Part shown: positions 1-6,842 of the stretch, one piece after another
Position numbering within the stretch: position 1 is the stretch's first letter
Layout: every line of letters starts with the position of its first letter
DNA from: Pacificispira sp033344895
GTDB taxonomy: Bacteria > Pseudomonadota > Alphaproteobacteria > UBA8366 > Aestuariispiraceae
Assembly (NCBI GenBank): GCA_965229685.1
Contig: OZ245920.1
Span: forward strand, 1,178,001-1,242,000
Direction: 5' to 3'
Length of the DNA stretch: 64,000 nt
The notes under the pieces: generated by a model
What the model saw: only the letters and a program-made list of their open reading frames with translations
Database searches by the model: none
Told to the model about the DNA's origin: nothing
Made by a program: the position numbers and the translations under genes

Positions 1-778
1 TCGCCATCAGTTCCAGGCACGCTTCCAGCAGAAGTTTCTCGGTGAAGGGGTCGCCGACCTGAACGGTGGGGCGCTTCTCTTCGGAATCCTCCGTGAACTC
101 CGCCGAAGCCATGGTCGCGCCGTGGATGCCGTCGCGGCCTGTCTTGGAGCCGACATAGACCACCGGATTCCCGATGCCCGAGGCCTTGGAGTAGAAGATC
201 TTGTCGGTCCGGGCGAGGCCGACCGTCATGGCGTTGACCAGGATGTTGCCGTTATAGGCCTTGTCGAAATTGACTTCCCCGCCGACCGTCGGAATGCCCA
301 TGCAGTTGCCGTAGCCGCCGATGCCCGCCACGACGCCGGAGACCAGATGCCGGGTCTTGGGATGGCTAGGGTCACCGAAGCGCAGGGCGTTCAGATTGGC
401 GATCGGCCTTGCCCCCATGGTGAACACGTCGCGCATGATGCCGCCGACGCCGGTCGCCGCCCCCTGATAGGGTTCGATGAAGCTGGGGTGATTGTGGCTT
501 TCGATCTTGAAGACCGCCGCATCGCCGTCGCCGATGTCGATCACGCCGGCATTCTCGCCGGGACCCTGGATGACCTGGGGGCCTTCCGTCGGCAGTGTCT
601 TCAACCAGAAGCGCGAGGATTTGTAGGAGCAATGCTCCGACCACATCACCGAGAAAATTCCCAGTTCCGTGATGTTGGGCGCGCGCCCCATGATGTTGAG
701 AACGGTATCGTATTCGTCCTTGGTCAGACCGTGTTCGGCGACGACCTCGGGCGTGATGTCCACTTGGGGCAGCGACAT
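1..778 (-). CDS. purL: Phosphoribosylformylglycinamidine synthase subunit PurL (N-terminal part, cut by window edge)
   Basis: The first 259 residues of the FGAM synthetase large subunit; the gene leaves the window at the left edge. PurL uses ATP and ammonia supplied by PurQ to turn FGAR into FGAM in cytoplasmic purine synthesis. The protein begins MSLPQVDITPEVV and shows the WSEHCSYK stretch, the IESHNHPS metal/nucleotide motif and the glycine-rich GGYGNCMGIPTVGGE segment typical of the small (PurSQL-type) PurL. Its partners purQ, purS and purC lie 3.3-5.2 kb away on the same strand, separated from it by two small genes and by an oppositely oriented protease locus. Family assignment is secure. 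Confidence 0.97.
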   Translation of the reverse strand, partial: MSLPQVDITPEVVAEHGLTKDEYDTVLNIMGRAPNITELGIFSVMWSEHCSYKSSRFWLKTLPTEGPQVIQGPGENAGVIDIGDGDAAVFKIESHNHPSFIEPYQGAATGVGGIMRDVFTMGARPIANLNALRFGDPSHPKTRHLVSGVVAGIGGYGNCMGIPTVGGEVNFDKAYNGNILVNAMTVGLARTDKIFYSKASGIGNPVVYVGSKTGRDGIHGATMASAEFTEDSEEKRPTVQVGDPFTEKLLLEACLELMA

Positions 779-871
779 GGAGTCCCTTCCGGCTGGCATG
801 TTCGGAAATCGCGCGTTTCCTAGCCCGACTCAGACGCAAATGCAAAGGTTCCGAAAGGAATAGATGGCGCA

Positions 872-887
872 GCCCGCCATTGCGGGC
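872..887 (-). terminator. GC hairpin after the DUF4019-like gene
   Basis: A perfect 6-bp stem (GCCCGC/GCGGGC) with a 4-base loop lies just past the stop codon at 891, on the side away from that gene. No clear T tract follows, so it could be a weak terminator or an RNA 3'-end stabiliser before purL. Confidence 0.3.
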
Positions 888-890
888 AAC

Positions 891-1418
891 TCAGCGCATG
901 CAGCGCCAGTCGGAGGTCATCTTGCGGACCTCCTCTTCCGACATTTTCGCCTGCATCCTGGTCGGGATGTAGTTCTGCTCAACGCGCAGCACGCCGATCG
1001 CGCTGCCGTCGTCCGGTACATGCCAAAGCAGATAGCCGCAATACAGTTCGGACCGTTCCATGGTGCCGAGGAAATCGACGGCGGCAAAGCTGGTCATCAC
1101 GCCGTTCGGGTCCGGCTGCCGGTACCAGGAGACACGGCCGCGGCGACGGGCGGTCACCATGCCGCCCTGATCGGTGATGGAGGCCATCAGTTCGGTGAAC
1201 TGCTCCAGCGAGAGCTGTGCCTGCAGCCCGGGCGCCAGCCGGCCATAAGCCTCGGCATATCGGCGCCCGTCCAGCAGCGACCAGAACTGGGATGATGCCG
1301 TCGCGACCTGTTCGTTCAACTGCTGTGTCGGCTGCCAACTGTCCTGAGCGTGCGCCGTGGTCCCCACGGCCCACAGCGCCAGGCATGCCAGAAAGGAAAG
1401 GGCGGCACGGCGCAGCAT
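891..1418 (-). CDS. Exported DUF4019-like protein
   Basis: A 175-residue protein with a clear Sec signal peptide (basic MLRR, hydrophobic core, cleavage near AHA-QD at residue 24). The mature part pattern FWxLLD..YAEAY, a run of hydrophobic/aromatic strands and a late conserved tryptophan resembles DUF4019 proteins, a family of small periplasmic proteins without known activity. No catalytic motif is visible. It lies 29 bp downstream of the DUF2237 gene and 112 bp upstream of purL, all on the same strand, so co-transcription is plausible. Family call is by sequence pattern only. Confidence 0.7.
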   Translation of the reverse strand: MLRRAALSFLACLALWAVGTTAHAQDSWQPTQQLNEQVATASSQFWSLLDGRRYAEAYGRLAPGLQAQLSLEQFTELMASITDQGGMVTARRRGRVSWYRQPDPNGVMTSFAAVDFLGTMERSELYCGYLLWHVPDDGSAIGVLRVEQNYIPTRMQAKMSEEEVRKMTSDWRCMR

Positions 1419-1447
1419 GGCTGTCTTCCTCTCGCGCGTCTTTCGGG

Positions 1448-1840
1448 TCAGCTCAAATCGACCGCGTGATCCTTCAGCGCGGCCAGGTCGCAGACTTCCA
1501 GCGCCCGTTCATGCGTGGACAGCAGCGCAACCCGCGGCGCGCAGCCGGCATCGTAGGCTTCACGCCAGCGCGCCGCACACAGGCACCAGCGGTCGCCCGG
1601 ATTGAGCCCGGGGAAGCCGTAATCCGGCATCGGTGCCGACAGGTCGTTGCCGCGCCGTCGGCTGAACGCCAGAAACTCGGCCGTCATCACGGCACAGACC
1701 GTGTGCGAGCCGACATCCTCCGGGCCGGTATTGCAGCAGCCGTCGCGATAGAACCCGGTGACCGGATCGACGGAGCAGGGCATCAGCGCCTGGCCGATGA
1801 CATTGCGCTGAGCGGGCTCGGTATCGTTGGCGGCAAACAC
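1448..1840 (-). CDS. DUF2237 family protein
   Basis: A 130-residue cytoplasmic protein carrying the near-invariant DUF2237 blocks: CSxDPVTGFYRDGCCNTG, DVGSHTVCAVMTAEFL, FSRRRGNDLSAP and GDRWCLCAARW. The many conserved Cys, Asp and Trp residues suggest metal or ligand binding, but the family has no established function. The frame starts at a GTG, with a TTGAGG stretch about ten bases upstream; there is no in-frame ATG before the conserved region. It heads the short minus-strand run DUF2237, DUF4019-like, purL. Low-GC DNA of the protease locus begins directly upstream of its start. Confidence 0.9.
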   Translation of the reverse strand: MFAANDTEPAQRNVIGQALMPCSVDPVTGFYRDGCCNTGPEDVGSHTVCAVMTAEFLAFSRRRGNDLSAPMPDYGFPGLNPGDRWCLCAARWREAYDAGCAPRVALLSTHERALEVCDLAALKDHAVDLS

Positions 1841-2185
1841 GGAATGAACCTCAATCTGGTGTGGGCGAACACTATCGCCGCCACTTAATCAGGTTTGGCC
1901 GGCCGGTTAAAGTCGGCACGACGGACGGGAGCCGAGATCTAACAGGTCTCCCATTTCCGGTCGCAATAGATCTGATCTTGGAAACAAAATGCGCGTATAT
2001 GCCGTGTACTTTTGATTCCTCGTTTGGGTACCGCCAAGCGCTTGTGGGGCGCAACGCCAAAGAAGACATCGGCCTCGGGAGCAACGCAGTCAAGCGCCAA
2101 GGAATAGGTCATTGCAATTGAAAGTCGTGTTGATAAAATTACTCTAACTTATGGGGTTTTTGTTTGTTTGATCGCGGGGGCAATT
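1841..2185. other. Low-GC intergenic stretch between DUF2237 and the subtilase
   Basis: No convincing gene is seen in these 345 bases. Composition falls towards the right: positions 2101-2160 hold 20 G/C in 60 bases by hand count, against about 65 percent in neighbouring genes. The stretch must contain the divergent promoters of the DUF2237 gene (minus) and the protease (plus). Short frames on both strands here have no recognisable product. Confidence 0.6.
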
Positions 2186-3736
2186 ATGACTGCAGTTAGA
2201 AAGGAAACATGTGATTCCGTGCCGCCGCCGCACGTTATCGCGCATCTTGATGATGATGCTTTTAATACTAAATTCAACGAGGTACGGCGCCGGAAAATGA
2301 GAATGGCGCCATCTTTGAGCGAGAATCCGAAAGGATACTTTGGGTTCAAGCGTCGCATCAAAGTCGAAATGCGCCGCTATACAATTGCATTCAAGGAGGC
2401 CCATGGCGGTCGGGCGCGTCACATTCAAGGCTCTGGTGGATCGGGCCCATCCAAACACGTCCGACGTCGGCCAGTCAGGGGTAAAGGACAGTTACATGAC
2501 TCCGGCCCAAATGAAAGGGGGCCGTCGACTGACGCTTCGGCCCTAGTCAAGCGGTTCAAAGTTCGTTTTCCCGATGAGAAGACCTTTAAAGTCGCGGGAC
2601 GAAGCGAAGATATTTCTGACCCGAGCGTCCTTACCAATATGACGCGTCGTTATTTCAGTTTCCGCTCATTTGGAAAGGATGGCGAGGACAGGCTTCTGGA
2701 GAAACTGGATAAGCTGGGTCGCGTTTACGACGCTACGGTAACGGAATCCTATCGCTTCTCATTGGATTCGGAGTTGCCGGAGACGTTTAAATCGGTTGAG
2801 GAGATGCCGCCAGCGGCCGATTTAGATGATGTGCTCAACAAGATCAGAGCCAAAGACGCCTGGGCACGATCAAAAGGCGCAGGAGTGTCCATTGCAATCG
2901 TGGATACCGGAATTGATGGGGCGCGACCTGAATTTCCTGATTGGAAGAGAGGTTCCATCCCGGCCTTACAATACGAACAACCGAAATGGCGCGATGACCT
3001 GGGCCATGGCACGATGTGCGCTTGCATAGCTGCCGCAGCGGGCGGGGAAGGTGTTGAGTTCACTGGTGTTGCGCCAGAAGCGATGCTGATCGACTGCAAA
3101 ACCCGATTCTTCGAAGAAGAAATCGAGGCGATTTTCATGGATTTGGCGAAACTTGCCGGAAACGGAACGCCGGTCGTTGCGTCCAACAGTTGGGGATATA
3201 AGCCTGACGATATTCCGCCGCGTGAAACTTTGGAAGACGTGGAGGCAGCCATTGCCGCAGCCTATTCCAGCGGCGTGGTTTCCGTTTTCAGTGCAGGAAA
3301 TAATCATATTCTTGCTGGAGGAGATAAAGAATCTGACACACCGAACTCAATCTATACGTTTAAGAGCCGCAGCGATTTGTTGGCGGTAGGTGGTTGTGAT
3401 CTGCGTGACAAAATTTGGCATTATTCCAGCCGTGGTCCTGGAGAGCGGCACGGTGAGGATGGAATGTCGGCAAAGCCGGACGTCGTCGCGCCCACTCCGG
3501 AACGCGGCAAGGTATTGTATGGCGGAAAAGCCATGGTGGGCCCCGTTGGCTGGGGCACCAGCGGTGCCGCTCCGCAAGTCAGCGGTTTGGCGGCTCTACT
3601 TCTAACGACCCGGCCGGACTTACCGCCATCGGAGCTCTTTGACATAATCCGGGAATCGGCTCTAATGTTGCCGTATCCTGCCGTTACGGTTGGGCATGGT
3701 GTTATCGATTGTAATGCTGCTGTTTCCAGTATCTGA
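2186..3736 (+). CDS. Subtilisin-like S8 serine protease with basic N-terminal extension
   Basis: A 516-residue S8 peptidase. The catalytic triad is visible: Asp240 in IAIVDTGID, His274 in DLGHGTMCA, Ser459 in WGTSGAAP, with oxyanion Asn372 in SAGNN. Residues 1-115 form a basic, low-complexity extension without a signal peptide. Residues about 120-195 look like an I9-type pro-domain ending in ESYRFSLD. No export signal is seen, so the enzyme is probably cytoplasmic unless exported by another route. I prefer the ATG at 2186 (GGGGG eight bases upstream) over an in-frame TTG at 2168. Base composition is much lower in GC than in flanking genes, and the gene opposes the surrounding pur genes, which suggests transfer. 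Substrate unknown. Confidence 0.93.
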   Translation: MTAVRKETCDSVPPPHVIAHLDDDAFNTKFNEVRRRKMRMAPSLSENPKGYFGFKRRIKVEMRRYTIAFKEAHGGRARHIQGSGGSGPSKHVRRRPVRGKGQLHDSGPNERGPSTDASALVKRFKVRFPDEKTFKVAGRSEDISDPSVLTNMTRRYFSFRSFGKDGEDRLLEKLDKLGRVYDATVTESYRFSLDSELPETFKSVEEMPPAADLDDVLNKIRAKDAWARSKGAGVSIAIVDTGIDGARPEFPDWKRGSIPALQYEQPKWRDDLGHGTMCACIAAAAGGEGVEFTGVAPEAMLIDCKTRFFEEEIEAIFMDLAKLAGNGTPVVASNSWGYKPDDIPPRETLEDVEAAIAAAYSSGVVSVFSAGNNHILAGGDKESDTPNSIYTFKSRSDLLAVGGCDLRDKIWHYSSRGPGERHGEDGMSAKPDVVAPTPERGKVLYGGKAMVGPVGWGTSGAAPQVSGLAALLLTTRPDLPPSELFDIIRESALMLPYPAVTVGHGVIDCNAAVSSI

Positions 3737-3773
3737 CCGGACAAGCGACGGCTAGGGCGAAGAGCGACGAACG

Positions 3774-3995
3774 ATGCGCTATAAAATTAAGGCTAAGAAC
3801 ACCTCGATGTTTGATCGCTTGCTTGATCTGCTTCGAGGCAACCCTGCCGTCTGTATGGCGCGGCGTGACTTGCTCTCTATCTCGGTCGAAGATCCATCCT
3901 CGGATCTACTCGAAGAAATCGAAGACACTGGCGCTGTCGTTCGGGAGTCCTATAGATTTTCGCACGACAAATCGGCTGCCCGCTATTTGGCTTAG
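3774..3995 (+). CDS. Stand-alone I9/pro-domain-like small protein, putative inhibitor of the adjacent subtilase
   Basis: A 73-residue protein 37 bp after the protease stop. Its predicted order is strand (RYKIKA), helix (FDRLLDLLR), two strands (AVCMA..LLSISV), helix (SSDLLEEIED), strand (AVVRESYRFS), matching the ferredoxin-like fold of subtilisin pro-peptides and I9 inhibitors. The segment LLEEIEDTGAVVRESYRFSHD parallels the protease pro-domain LLEKLDKLGR...TESYRFSLD, including an identical ESYRFS (residues 58-63 here, 187-192 there). I infer a trans-acting inhibitor or folding chaperone. The ribosome binding site is weak (GA-rich). Being so short, it could alternatively be a decayed duplicate, though the frame is intact. 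Confidence 0.75.
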   Translation: MRYKIKAKNTSMFDRLLDLLRGNPAVCMARRDLLSISVEDPSSDLLEEIEDTGAVVRESYRFSHDKSAARYLA

Positions 3996-4010
3996 TGGCA
4001 TCCGGGCTGT

Positions 4011-4043
4011 GCCGAGTATCAAAACTCGGCCGGAAACGTTCCG
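4011..4043. terminator. Two tandem hairpins between the protease locus and purQ
   Basis: A 7-bp perfect stem (GCCGAGT/ACTCGGC, 6-base loop, 4011-4030) is followed at once by CGGAA/TTCCG (4031-4043). They lie between the small inhibitor-like gene (plus) and purQ (minus), so they can serve both transcripts as a bidirectional terminator. No long T run is present on either side. Confidence 0.45.
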
Positions 4044-4052
4044 CTTATCGTC

Positions 4053-4757
4053 TCAGGCTCGTTCCATCACCGACTTCGCGAGGCTTTCGAAGAGTGGTAG
4101 GCCGGCGACCCCGCCGGCCAGCGGATCAATCGCGTTTTCCGGGTGGGGCATCATGCCCAGGACGTTGCCGGCTTCGTTGACGATGCCGGCGATGTTGCGT
4201 TGGGAGCCGTTGAGGTTGGTGGCGTCGGAGACGGTGCCGCGGGCGTCGCAGTAGCGGAAGGCGACGCGGCCTTCGCCTTCCAGGCGGTCCAGCGTGTCCT
4301 CGTCGGCGAAATAATTGCCTTCGTTATGGGCGACGGCGACCTTCAGCACCTCGCCCTTGGGCAGGCCGGCGGTGAAGGGGGCGGCGCTGCGCTCGCAGCG
4401 GATATGGGTCATCTTGCAGATGAATTTCAGCCCGGCATTGTGCATCAGCACACCGGGCAGCAGCCCGGTCTCGGTCAGGATCTGGAAGCCGTTGCAGACG
4501 CCCAGGACGGCGACGCCGCGTTCGGCCTCCTGCTTGATCGCGCGCAGGATCGGGGAGTTGCCGGCCATGGCGCCGCAGCGCAGATAATCGCCGTAGGAGA
4601 ACCCGCCGGGCACGACGATCAGGTCGTAGCCCTTGAGTTCGGTCTCGCCGTGCCAGATCAGGTCCGGCTTGCTGTTATGCCCGGCGGCCTTTTCCAGAGC
4701 GACGGCCATGTCGCGCTCGCGGTTGGTGCCGGGGAAAACGACGATGGCGGCTTTCAT
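4053..4757 (-). CDS. purQ: Phosphoribosylformylglycinamidine synthase subunit PurQ (glutamine amidotransferase)
   Basis: A 234-residue class I glutamine amidotransferase that hydrolyses glutamine and channels ammonia to PurL within the PurSQL complex. The nucleophile is Cys88 in LGVCNGFQ; His205 and Glu207 in MMPHPEN complete the triad. Early PGTNRERD and the PGGFSYGDYLRCGA block are PurQ signatures. Length is usual for the family. It is the third gene of purC-purS-purQ on the minus strand; its upstream gap to purS (121 bp) is almost filled by a palindromic repeat. In many relatives purL follows directly, whereas here the oppositely oriented protease pair intervenes. Confidence 0.97.
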   Translation of the reverse strand: MKAAIVVFPGTNRERDMAVALEKAAGHNSKPDLIWHGETELKGYDLIVVPGGFSYGDYLRCGAMAGNSPILRAIKQEAERGVAVLGVCNGFQILTETGLLPGVLMHNAGLKFICKMTHIRCERSAAPFTAGLPKGEVLKVAVAHNEGNYFADEDTLDRLEGEGRVAFRYCDARGTVSDATNLNGSQRNIAGIVNEAGNVLGMMPHPENAIDPLAGGVAGLPLFESLAKSVMERA

Positions 4758-4773
4758 ATTTGTGTGCTCCCGA

Positions 4774-4866
4774 TGGTCGCGTTGGCGGCGGCGGCCCGCT
4801 CCCCCACCCGGCGCCCCATAGCATACCCTGTCGTTGGGCGGCCGGGTGGGGGAGCGGGCTGGTGCC
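4774..4866. repeat. Palindromic intergenic repeat, copy 1 (purS-purQ gap)
   Basis: About 90 bases whose ends form a long stem (GCCCGCTCCCCCACCCGGC against GCCGGGTGGGGGAGCGGGC). The loop region carries AGCATACCCTGTCGTTGGG, identical to copy 2 at 5137-5229. Shared sequence extends from ATGGTCGC/TTGGCGGCG on one side to GGTGCCG on the other. It is transcribed within the purC-purS-purQ unit. Confidence 0.8.
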
Positions 4867-4878
4867 GTAATCCAAAAG

Positions 4879-5121
4879 CTAGGCTACGATCTCGATCCGG
4901 TAGTCTTCGATGACGGTGTTGGCCAGCAGCTTGCGGCACATCTCGTCCAGTTTCTTCTCGGCCGCGGCGCGGTCGGTATCGGCCAGTTCCACCTCGATCA
5001 GCTTGCCCTGGCGGACCTCACCGACGCCGTCGAAGCCGAGGCCTTCCAGCGCGTGACCGATGGCCTTGCCCTGAGGGTCCAGCACGCCGCGCTTCAGGGT
5101 AACGGTAACATTGGCTTTCAT
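4879..5121 (-). CDS. purS: Phosphoribosylformylglycinamidine synthase subunit PurS
   Basis: An 80-residue subunit that bridges PurQ and PurL and is needed for ammonia transfer. The sequence MKANVTVTLKRGVLDPQGKAIGHAL, the following GFDGVGEVRQGKLIEVEL and the C-terminal NTVIEDYRIE are typical PurS. I place the start at the ATG at 5121, giving the normal family length; the open frame continues upstream only into the palindromic repeat. It lies between purC and purQ, each gap holding one copy of that repeat. Confidence 0.96.
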   Translation of the reverse strand: MKANVTVTLKRGVLDPQGKAIGHALEGLGFDGVGEVRQGKLIEVELADTDRAAAEKKLDEMCRKLLANTVIEDYRIEIVA

Positions 5122-5136
5122 GGTCTTCGCTTCCTT

Positions 5137-5229
5137 ATGGTCGCTTGGCGGCGCCGGCCCGCTCCCCCTCTCTGCCACCCGTAGCATACCCTGTCGTTGG
5201 GCGGCCGGGACGGGGAGAGGGCCGGTGCC
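5137..5229. repeat. Palindromic intergenic repeat, copy 2 (purC-purS gap)
   Basis: Second copy of the element at 4774-4866, same orientation. The stem GGCCCGCTCCCC..., pairing with ...GGGGAGAGGGCC, is less perfect than in copy 1. The core AGCATACCCTGTCGTTGGG followed by CGGCCGGG is identical. Each copy lies immediately upstream of the start codon of the next gene (purS here, purQ for copy 1). Confidence 0.8.
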
Positions 5230-5243
5230 GGAGCCAGAAGTTC

Positions 5244-6008
5244 CTAATTCGATTCGCCGTCGATGGATTCGATATTCGCACCTTCCGGCAGGACGCCCAG
5301 GCGCCGGGCGACTTCGCGATAGGCGTCTTCGACATTGCCCAGGTCGCGGCGAAAGCGGTCCTTGTCCATCTTCTCGCCGGTCTGCGTGTCCCAGAGGCGC
5401 ATGTTGTCCGGGCTCAGCTCGTCGGCCAGGACGATGCGGACATCGCCGTTTTCATCGTAGATACGGCCGAATTCCAGTTTGAAATCGACCAGCTTGATGC
5501 CGATGCCCAGGAAGACGCCGGACAGGAAGTCGTTGATGCGCAGGGACATCGCCAGGAAATCGTCGATGTCCTGCGGACTGGCCCAGCCGAAGGCGGTGAT
5601 GTGTTCTTCGGAGATCAGCGGATCGCCCAGTTCGTCGGACTTGTAGCAGTATTCGACGATGGAACGGGGCAGGGGGGTACCTTCCGGAATGCCCAGGCGC
5701 TTGGCCATGGAGCCGGCGGCGACATTGCGGATCACCACCTCGACCGGAATGATCTCGACTTCGCGGATCAACTGTTCCCGCATGTTCAGCCGGCGCAGGA
5801 AGTGCGTCGGAATGCCCAGATCCTGCAGGCGCAGCATCAGGAATTCGGAAATCCGGTTGTTCAGGACGCCCTTGCCGGTGATCGTGCCCTTCTTCTGATT
5901 GTTGAAGGCCGTGGCATCGTCCTTGAAATAGGCCACCAGGGTACCGGGTTCCGGCCCTTCGAAAATAACCTTGGCCTTGCCCTCGTAAAGCTGTCTGCGT
6001 CGCGCCAT
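5244..6008 (-). CDS. purC: SAICAR synthetase PurC
   Basis: A 254-residue phosphoribosylaminoimidazole-succinocarboxamide synthase joining CAIR and aspartate with ATP. It starts MARRRQLYEGKAKVIFEG, the conserved nucleotide-binding hairpin, followed by DDATAFNNQKKG, RNVAAGSMAKRLG and the LVDFKLEFGR and VLADELSPDNMRLWD blocks of the family. Length is normal. The ATG at 6008 has AAGGGCGGG at ribosome-binding distance; the longer open frame upstream is non-coding. It heads purC-purS-purQ and is divergent from the DUF1476 gene across 266 bp that must hold both promoters. Confidence 0.97.
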   Translation of the reverse strand: MARRRQLYEGKAKVIFEGPEPGTLVAYFKDDATAFNNQKKGTITGKGVLNNRISEFLMLRLQDLGIPTHFLRRLNMREQLIREVEIIPVEVVIRNVAAGSMAKRLGIPEGTPLPRSIVEYCYKSDELGDPLISEEHITAFGWASPQDIDDFLAMSLRINDFLSGVFLGIGIKLVDFKLEFGRIYDENGDVRIVLADELSPDNMRLWDTQTGEKMDKDRFRRDLGNVEDAYREVARRLGVLPEGANIESIDGESN

Positions 6009-6274
6009 CGGTTTGGACCCGCCCTTGCCGCCTGTATGGTGAGAATTGGGAGCGTATAGCAATGCGTCCCGCCCGTTACAATCTTCCTGAGCGGCCGCCG
6101 GGCCGAAAAGCACATGGGAAATCCTGTCGCGGGGGCGGTTCCGTCGTTGATCGGCGGAGCAGGACGGATTACATACAGGGCACCGCCGGAAGGAGCCCGC
6201 GCCCCGACCGGTCACCGCGGGCATGGCGCCGCGCGGATTGTGACAGGACAGACTATGCCGGGGGGACCGCAGGT

Positions 6275-6601
6275 ATGAACAAGTTCGACGATCGCGAAAA
6301 GAGCTTTGAAGCCAAGGAAAGCCACGACCGTGAGCAGGAGTTCAAGGCCGTCGCGCGCCGCAACAAACTGCTGGGCCTTTGGGCCGCCGAACAGATGGGC
6401 ATCACCGGTGCCGACGCCGAAGCCTATGCCAAGGATGTCGTGATCGTCGATTTCGACGAGCCGGGCGACGACGATGTGCTGCGCAAGGTCCTGGGCGACC
6501 TGCAAGCGAAGGGTATCGATACGTCCGAGCATCTCGTCCGAAAGGAAATGGACGAGCTGTTGGACACGGCCCGCGCGCAGATCCGCAGCGAAGCCGACTG
6601 A
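6275..6601 (+). CDS. DUF1476 protein, F1-ATPase inhibitor zeta-subunit type
   Basis: A 108-residue acidic helical protein, residues 1-20 being MNKFDDREKSFEAKESHDRE. This N-terminal stretch is the hallmark of DUF1476, the alphaproteobacterial family that includes the zeta inhibitor subunit of the Paracoccus F1Fo-ATPase. In that protein the N-terminal segment enters the F1 catalytic interface and blocks ATP hydrolysis. WAAEQMGITGADAEAYAKDVVIVDFDEPGDDDV follows, as usual. The ATG at 6275 fits the family length. It is a single-gene unit, divergent from purC and closed by a strong hairpin at 6627-6652. Its role as inhibitor here is inferred from the family. Confidence 0.93.
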   Translation: MNKFDDREKSFEAKESHDREQEFKAVARRNKLLGLWAAEQMGITGADAEAYAKDVVIVDFDEPGDDDVLRKVLGDLQAKGIDTSEHLVRKEMDELLDTARAQIRSEAD

Positions 6602-6626
6602 CCCGGTTCTCCAGCATCGAATGACG

Positions 6627-6652
6627 AAGGGCGCGCCAGGTGGCGCGCCCTT
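6627..6652 (+). terminator. Strong hairpin terminator after the DUF1476 gene
   Basis: An 11-bp perfect stem (AAGGGCGCGCC/GGCGCGCCCTT) with a four-base loop lies 26 bp after the stop codon. It is followed by TGCGTTTG, a short, interrupted T run. Confidence 0.8.
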
Positions 6653-6724
6653 TGCGTTTGGCGACTTGCAGTATCGGGCGCATGACCGGCGACGTCCGCA
6701 TCGGTTTCACGGCCCCAACACCGT

Positions 6725-6798
6725 GCTCCTGCGAAAGCAGGAGCCTTGGTGATTTGGCGCGGTGCGGGATCAGTGAAGGTTCCTGCTTCCGCAGGAAC
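6725..6798. repeat. Pair of small palindromes (GCTCCTGC and GTTCCTGC hairpins)
   Basis: Two 8-bp perfect hairpins: GCTCCTGC-GAAA-GCAGGAGC (6725-6744, GNRA-type loop) and GTTCCTGC-TTCC-GCAGGAAC (6779-6798), 34 bp apart. They differ by one compensated base pair (GC/AT at the second position), so the structure is kept while the sequence changes. They sit between the convergent DUF1476 and helical-repeat genes. This looks like a dispersed intergenic palindrome family. Confidence 0.7.
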
Positions 6799-6842
6799 AA
6801 GGTTTGGGTGGTGGCCGGGTGCCTTCGAGGGAGATTCGCGCT

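Noticed and set aside
1861..2121. An 86-codon plus-strand frame in the low-GC region before the protease.
   Set aside because: No ribosome binding site, no motif, and poor codon bias; it lies where the divergent promoters must be.
2168..2185. A TTG start for the subtilase six codons upstream.
   Set aside because: It lies in an AT-rich leader with no ribosome binding site, whereas ATG 2186 has a GGGGG stretch at proper distance.
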